NCBI GenBank assembly: GCA_947456915.1
Contig: CANGUQ010000022.1
Span: 1-16,983 of the forward strand
Length of the DNA stretch: 16,983 nucleotides
Direction: 5' to 3'
From: Betaproteobacteria bacterium
Lineage (GTDB): Bacteria > Pseudomonadota > Gammaproteobacteria > Burkholderiales > CAIKXV01
Shown piece by piece: positions 14,785 to 16,983 of the stretch. Under the pieces are notes generated by a model. It saw only the letters and a list, made by a program, of their open reading frames with translations, ran no database searches and was not told the DNA's origin. Positions within the stretch are counted from its first letter, which is position 1. Each line of letters begins with the position of its first letter. The translations under genes and the position numbers were made by a program.

Positions 14785-14800
14785 GAAGCATTAACGCTTC
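14785..14800. promoter_or_regulatory. near-perfect palindrome in a divergent promoter region, candidate operator
   Basis: GAAGCATTAACGCTTC (14785-14800) is a 16-bp palindrome with one mismatched pair (A/C) and a TTAA centre. It lies in the 133-bp gap between Bug receptor 4 (-) and the NTF2-like gene (+), and it is the most AT-rich spot there. It could be a regulator half-site pair for either gene; no regulator gene is in the window. Confidence 0.4.
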
Positions 14801-14885
14801 GCTGCGCAACGCGGCAGCGGGGACGACCCGGGTTGCCGCGGCCGGGCCGACGCGCTACCGTGGCAGCCGATCCGATGGAGGCCCC

Positions 14886-15272
14886 ATGAACGAGGAAGAC
14901 GCGCGCGCGGTCGAGCAGGCAGAGGACGAGCGCTTCGCCGCGATGATCGCGCTCGACTATGCACGGCTCGAGCAGCTCTACGCCGCGGACATGACCTACG
15001 TGCACGGCTCGGCGGTGGTCGACGACCGCGACGCCTACTTCGCCGCGATGCGCGCGGAGAAGTTCGTCTACAGGTCGTGGCGGGTGGAGAAACGGCGGGT
15101 GCGCTTCTTCGGCGAGACCGCTGTCGTCGACGGTCGCTACCAGGTCGAGATGACCTCCAGCGGCGTCCCGCGCTCGCTCGACAACATCGCCGTGTCGGTG
15201 TGGGTGCGCCGCGACGGGCGCTGGCAGATGGTGCACTGGGCCGCCACGCCGATCCCCGGGGCGAAGCCCTGA
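14886..15272 (+). CDS. NTF2-like/SnoaL-like family protein (DUF4440 type)
   Basis: This 128-residue protein has the usual size of the NTF2-like cone fold. It shows an N-terminal helix (EQAEDERFAAMIALDYARLEQLY), the conserved ADMTYVHGSAVVDDRDAYF segment typical of DUF4440/SnoaL-like proteins, then alternating strands ending in VSVWVRRDGRWQMVHWAATPI. Members include ketosteroid isomerase relatives, polyketide cyclases, dehydratases and proteins without known activity, so no reaction is assigned. ATG 14886 follows GGAGG (14877-14881) by 4 nt. It stands alone on the plus strand between divergent Bug receptor 4 and the convergent dehydrogenase. No signal peptide is seen, so it is probably cytoplasmic. 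Confidence 0.85.
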   Translation: MNEEDARAVEQAEDERFAAMIALDYARLEQLYAADMTYVHGSAVVDDRDAYFAAMRAEKFVYRSWRVEKRRVRFFGETAVVDGRYQVEMTSSGVPRSLDNIAVSVWVRRDGRWQMVHWAATPIPGAKP

Positions 15273-15318
15273 GCTGCGCGGCGGTGCGCGAGCCCCCGGC
15301 CTTGCCTTCGGCGCGGCG

Positions 15319-16281
15319 CTAGACGACGCGGTTGGTCACTGCCTCGCCGGCGAAGTGCCGGCAGAGGTTGTCGTACTGGATGCGCGCCATCCGGTCGCGC
15401 GTCTCGCGGGTGTAGGTGCCGGCGTGCGGGTAGAGCACGACGTTGTCCAGCGCGAGGAAACGCGGGTTCAGGCGCGGCTCGGTCGCGAACACGTCCAGAC
15501 CCGCGCCGGCGATGCGGCGCTGTTCGAGAAAGTCGAGCAGCACCGGCTCGTCGATGATCGTGCCGCGGCCGACGTTGATCACGTACCCGGCGGGACCCAG
15601 CGCATCGAGCACCTCCGCATCGACCATGCGTTCGGTCTGTGCGCTGCCCGGTGCTGCGACGACCAGCACGTCGCTGTGCCGGGCGAGCGAGCGCACGTCC
15701 TCGTCGTAGGCGTAGGGCACGTCCTTGCGCCGCCGGTTGTGGTAGCGAACCGGCATGCCGAACGCCGCTGCGCGACGGGCCACGCCCTCGCCGATACGAC
15801 CCAGGCCGAGGATGCCGACGGTCTTGCCGCCGAGCGATGTGGCTGGCGCGAACTGGTCGGGTCCGGTCCAGCGGCCGCTGCGCACGAATGCCTCGGCCTG
15901 GGGGAAGCGCCGCATCGTGTTGAGCATCAGCGCGAGCGCGGTGTCGGCGACGTCGTCCTCGACCACGCCGGTGCCGCAGTTGGTCACGACCACGCCGCGC
16001 GCGCGCGCTGCGTCCAGATCGATCTTCTCCATGCCGTCGCCGTAGTGGCAGATGATCTCGGTTCGCGGCAGCGCGGCGAGCAGCGCGGCGTCCACGCCGC
16101 CCGAGGCGAAGGTGGCGATCGCGCGCACGCGCGGGCCGATCTGCTGCAGCAGGCGCACGCGGTCTGCGGCCTCGTACAGGCGATGGCAGACGAAGCGCGC
16201 TTCCAGCAGTTCCTGTCCGGGAGACGGGATGCGAATCGTGAGCGCGATCTCGGGCGCGTCGGGTCGTGCGATGTCGGTCAT
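15319..16281 (-). CDS. D-2-hydroxyacid dehydrogenase (glyoxylate/hydroxypyruvate reductase-like)
   Basis: This 320-residue enzyme reduces a 2-oxo acid to the D-2-hydroxy acid. The nucleotide fold carries GLGRIG (159-164), and the catalytic residues are R239 (NVGRG), E268 (DVFATEP) and H286 (YPHAGTYT). After the second strand the YHNRRRK sequence has Arg residues where NAD-specific members have an acidic residue, which suggests NADPH preference. It resembles GhrB and plant HPR2-like reductases more than formate or phosphoglycerate dehydrogenases. The start at 16281 (MTDIARPDAP) lacks a clear Shine-Dalgarno; it is chosen by fit to family length, and the open frame upstream runs antisense to the next gene. 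It is divergent from the Rid-like gene. Confidence 0.9.
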   Translation of the reverse strand: MTDIARPDAPEIALTIRIPSPGQELLEARFVCHRLYEAADRVRLLQQIGPRVRAIATFASGGVDAALLAALPRTEIICHYGDGMEKIDLDAARARGVVVTNCGTGVVEDDVADTALALMLNTMRRFPQAEAFVRSGRWTGPDQFAPATSLGGKTVGILGLGRIGEGVARRAAAFGMPVRYHNRRRKDVPYAYDEDVRSLARHSDVLVVAAPGSAQTERMVDAEVLDALGPAGYVINVGRGTIIDEPVLLDFLEQRRIAGAGLDVFATEPRLNPRFLALDNVVLYPHAGTYTRETRDRMARIQYDNLCRHFAGEAVTNRVV

Positions 16282-16488
16282 TGGCGGCAGCGAGTCGGTT
16301 GGCGAATGCTGGCAGAATGATCGCACGGTGCCGTGGGCACCGGATCGCACCACCTCCGGACCATCTCCGCTGCCCGAGCGCCGGGGCCGGCAGCAATGCA
16401 GTGCCGGAGTGCATCGACCCCGCAGCGCGCGGGCGCAGTGGAGCACCGATCCCGGAGCACCCGAGCACCCCGAAGGAGGAGCAACCGC
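16282..16488. promoter_or_regulatory. divergent intergenic region with a hairpin flanked by GATCGCAC direct repeats
   Basis: Between the dehydrogenase (-) and the Rid-like gene (+) there is a perfect 7-bp stem with a 3-nt loop, CGGTGCC/GGCACCG (16326-16342). It is framed by two identical 8-bp direct repeats GATCGCAC (16319-16326 and 16343-16350). The rest is GC-rich with AAGGAGGA at 16473-16480 for the Rid-like gene. I find no pair of boxes good enough to call a promoter. Confidence 0.4.
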
Positions 16489-16983
16489 ATGAAGCGCGAA
16501 GTCATCTACCCGTGGCCACTGCAGCCCGAGCACAACACGCCCTACGTACCGGCGATCAGGATCGAGGGCGGCACGCTGCTGTTCATGTCGGGCATGGGGG
16601 CGACCAAGCCCAACCACAAGCATCCGCACGTGCCCGAGGAGTGGATCCTGCCCGACGATGCGGCCGAACAGACGCGGCGCGTGCTCGACAAGATCAAGCG
16701 CATCGTCGAGACCGCCGGTGGCTCGTTCGAGCACATCGTGAAGATCACCCGCTTCATGAAGAACATCGCCGATCAGGACAAGGTCAACGAGGTGATCCAC
16801 GAGTACTTCGGCCACTCGCTGCCGTGCAGCACGACTGTACAGGTCTCGGCGTTCGTGGTGCCGACGATGCTGATCGAGATCGACGCGTGGGCGGTGATCC
16901 CGCAACGGCGCGCCGCGGCAAAGCCGGCTGCAGGACGCGCTGCCAGGTCGAAGCCTGTGCTCGCCGCGGCGACCAAGACACTC
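16489..16983 (+). CDS. Rid (YjgF/YER057c/UK114) family protein, partial at window end
   Basis: The frame opens at ATG 16489, 8 nt after AAGGAGGA, and runs 165 codons to the edge with no stop. The first 140 residues form a Rid fold: FMSGMGATKP near the start, a central EQTRRVLDKIKRIVETAGGSF helix and IVKITRFMKNIADQDKVNEV, then HEYFGHSLPCSTTVQVSAF and MLIEIDAWAVI. In RidA the last part reads VARLPKD with the Arg needed for imine/enamine deamination. Here the aligned position is Ala (VQVSAF), so classical RidA chemistry is doubtful and a Rid4-7-like or other role is more likely. After about residue 143 comes a tail rich in Ala, Lys, Arg and Pro (PQRRAAAKPAAGRAARSKP) that is not part of the usual fold. 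Confidence 0.88.
   Translation, partial: MKREVIYPWPLQPEHNTPYVPAIRIEGGTLLFMSGMGATKPNHKHPHVPEEWILPDDAAEQTRRVLDKIKRIVETAGGSFEHIVKITRFMKNIADQDKVNEVIHEYFGHSLPCSTTVQVSAFVVPTMLIEIDAWAVIPQRRAAAKPAAGRAARSKPVLAAATKTL

Noticed and set aside
15319..16905. Extended 528-residue version of the dehydrogenase
   Set aside because: Residues before MTDIARPDAP are antisense to the Rid-like gene and resemble no dehydrogenase domain.

Overview
The window is very GC-rich, densely packed bacterial DNA. It carries four separate periplasmic receptors of the Bug (tripartite tricarboxylate receptor) family among catabolic enzyme genes. That pattern is typical of Betaproteobacteria, order Burkholderiales (Bordetella, Achromobacter and Cupriavidus type genomes). 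The assignment is an inference from gene content, since no rRNA, tRNA or phylogenetic marker is present. The window reads as a metabolic, accessory part of a chromosome: small catabolic clusters with strand switches, no mobile-element enzyme, no CRISPR array and no phage gene.

Positions 1-6897 (+ strand): the tail of an unseen gene runs by a GTGA overlap into a two-gene molybdenum hydroxylase (a 2Fe-2S subunit and a molybdopterin subunit, IorAB-like). Next come Bug receptor 1, a decayed stretch with an N-terminal fragment of a hydrolase gene joined to a C-terminal amidase fragment, a full-length alpha/beta hydrolase resembling 2,6-dihydroxypseudooxynicotine hydrolase, and Bug receptor 2. This looks like one catabolic locus for an imported organic acid or N-heterocycle, but the substrate cannot be read from the sequence.

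Positions 6934-8921: Bug receptor 3 (- strand) is divergent from an HpcH/HpaI-type aldolase (+ strand). The shared leader contains four tandem copies of an 11-bp unit.

Positions 8938-11751 (- strand): a three-gene run of alpha/beta hydrolase, 3-mercaptopyruvate sulfurtransferase and a two-domain type I extradiol dioxygenase-like protein. A plausible sigma70 promoter lies ahead of the hydrolase.

Positions 11896-13755 (+ strand): an enol-lactonase-like alpha/beta hydrolase followed by a malate/L-lactate dehydrogenase (Ldh_2) family oxidoreductase.

Positions 13784-16983: Bug receptor 4 (- strand) is divergent from an NTF2/SnoaL-like protein (+), with a palindrome between them. A D-2-hydroxyacid dehydrogenase (-) follows, then a Rid-family (YjgF-like) protein (+) that runs off the end of the window with a basic Ala/Lys/Arg tail.

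The most unusual structure is an inverted pair of REP-like hairpins inside the 5' coding region of Bug receptor 1, giving a long extension ahead of its signal peptide. A smaller hairpin sits at the same place in Bug receptor 2. The second is the double gene scar at 4046-4497. I see no clear evidence of a wholly new system.
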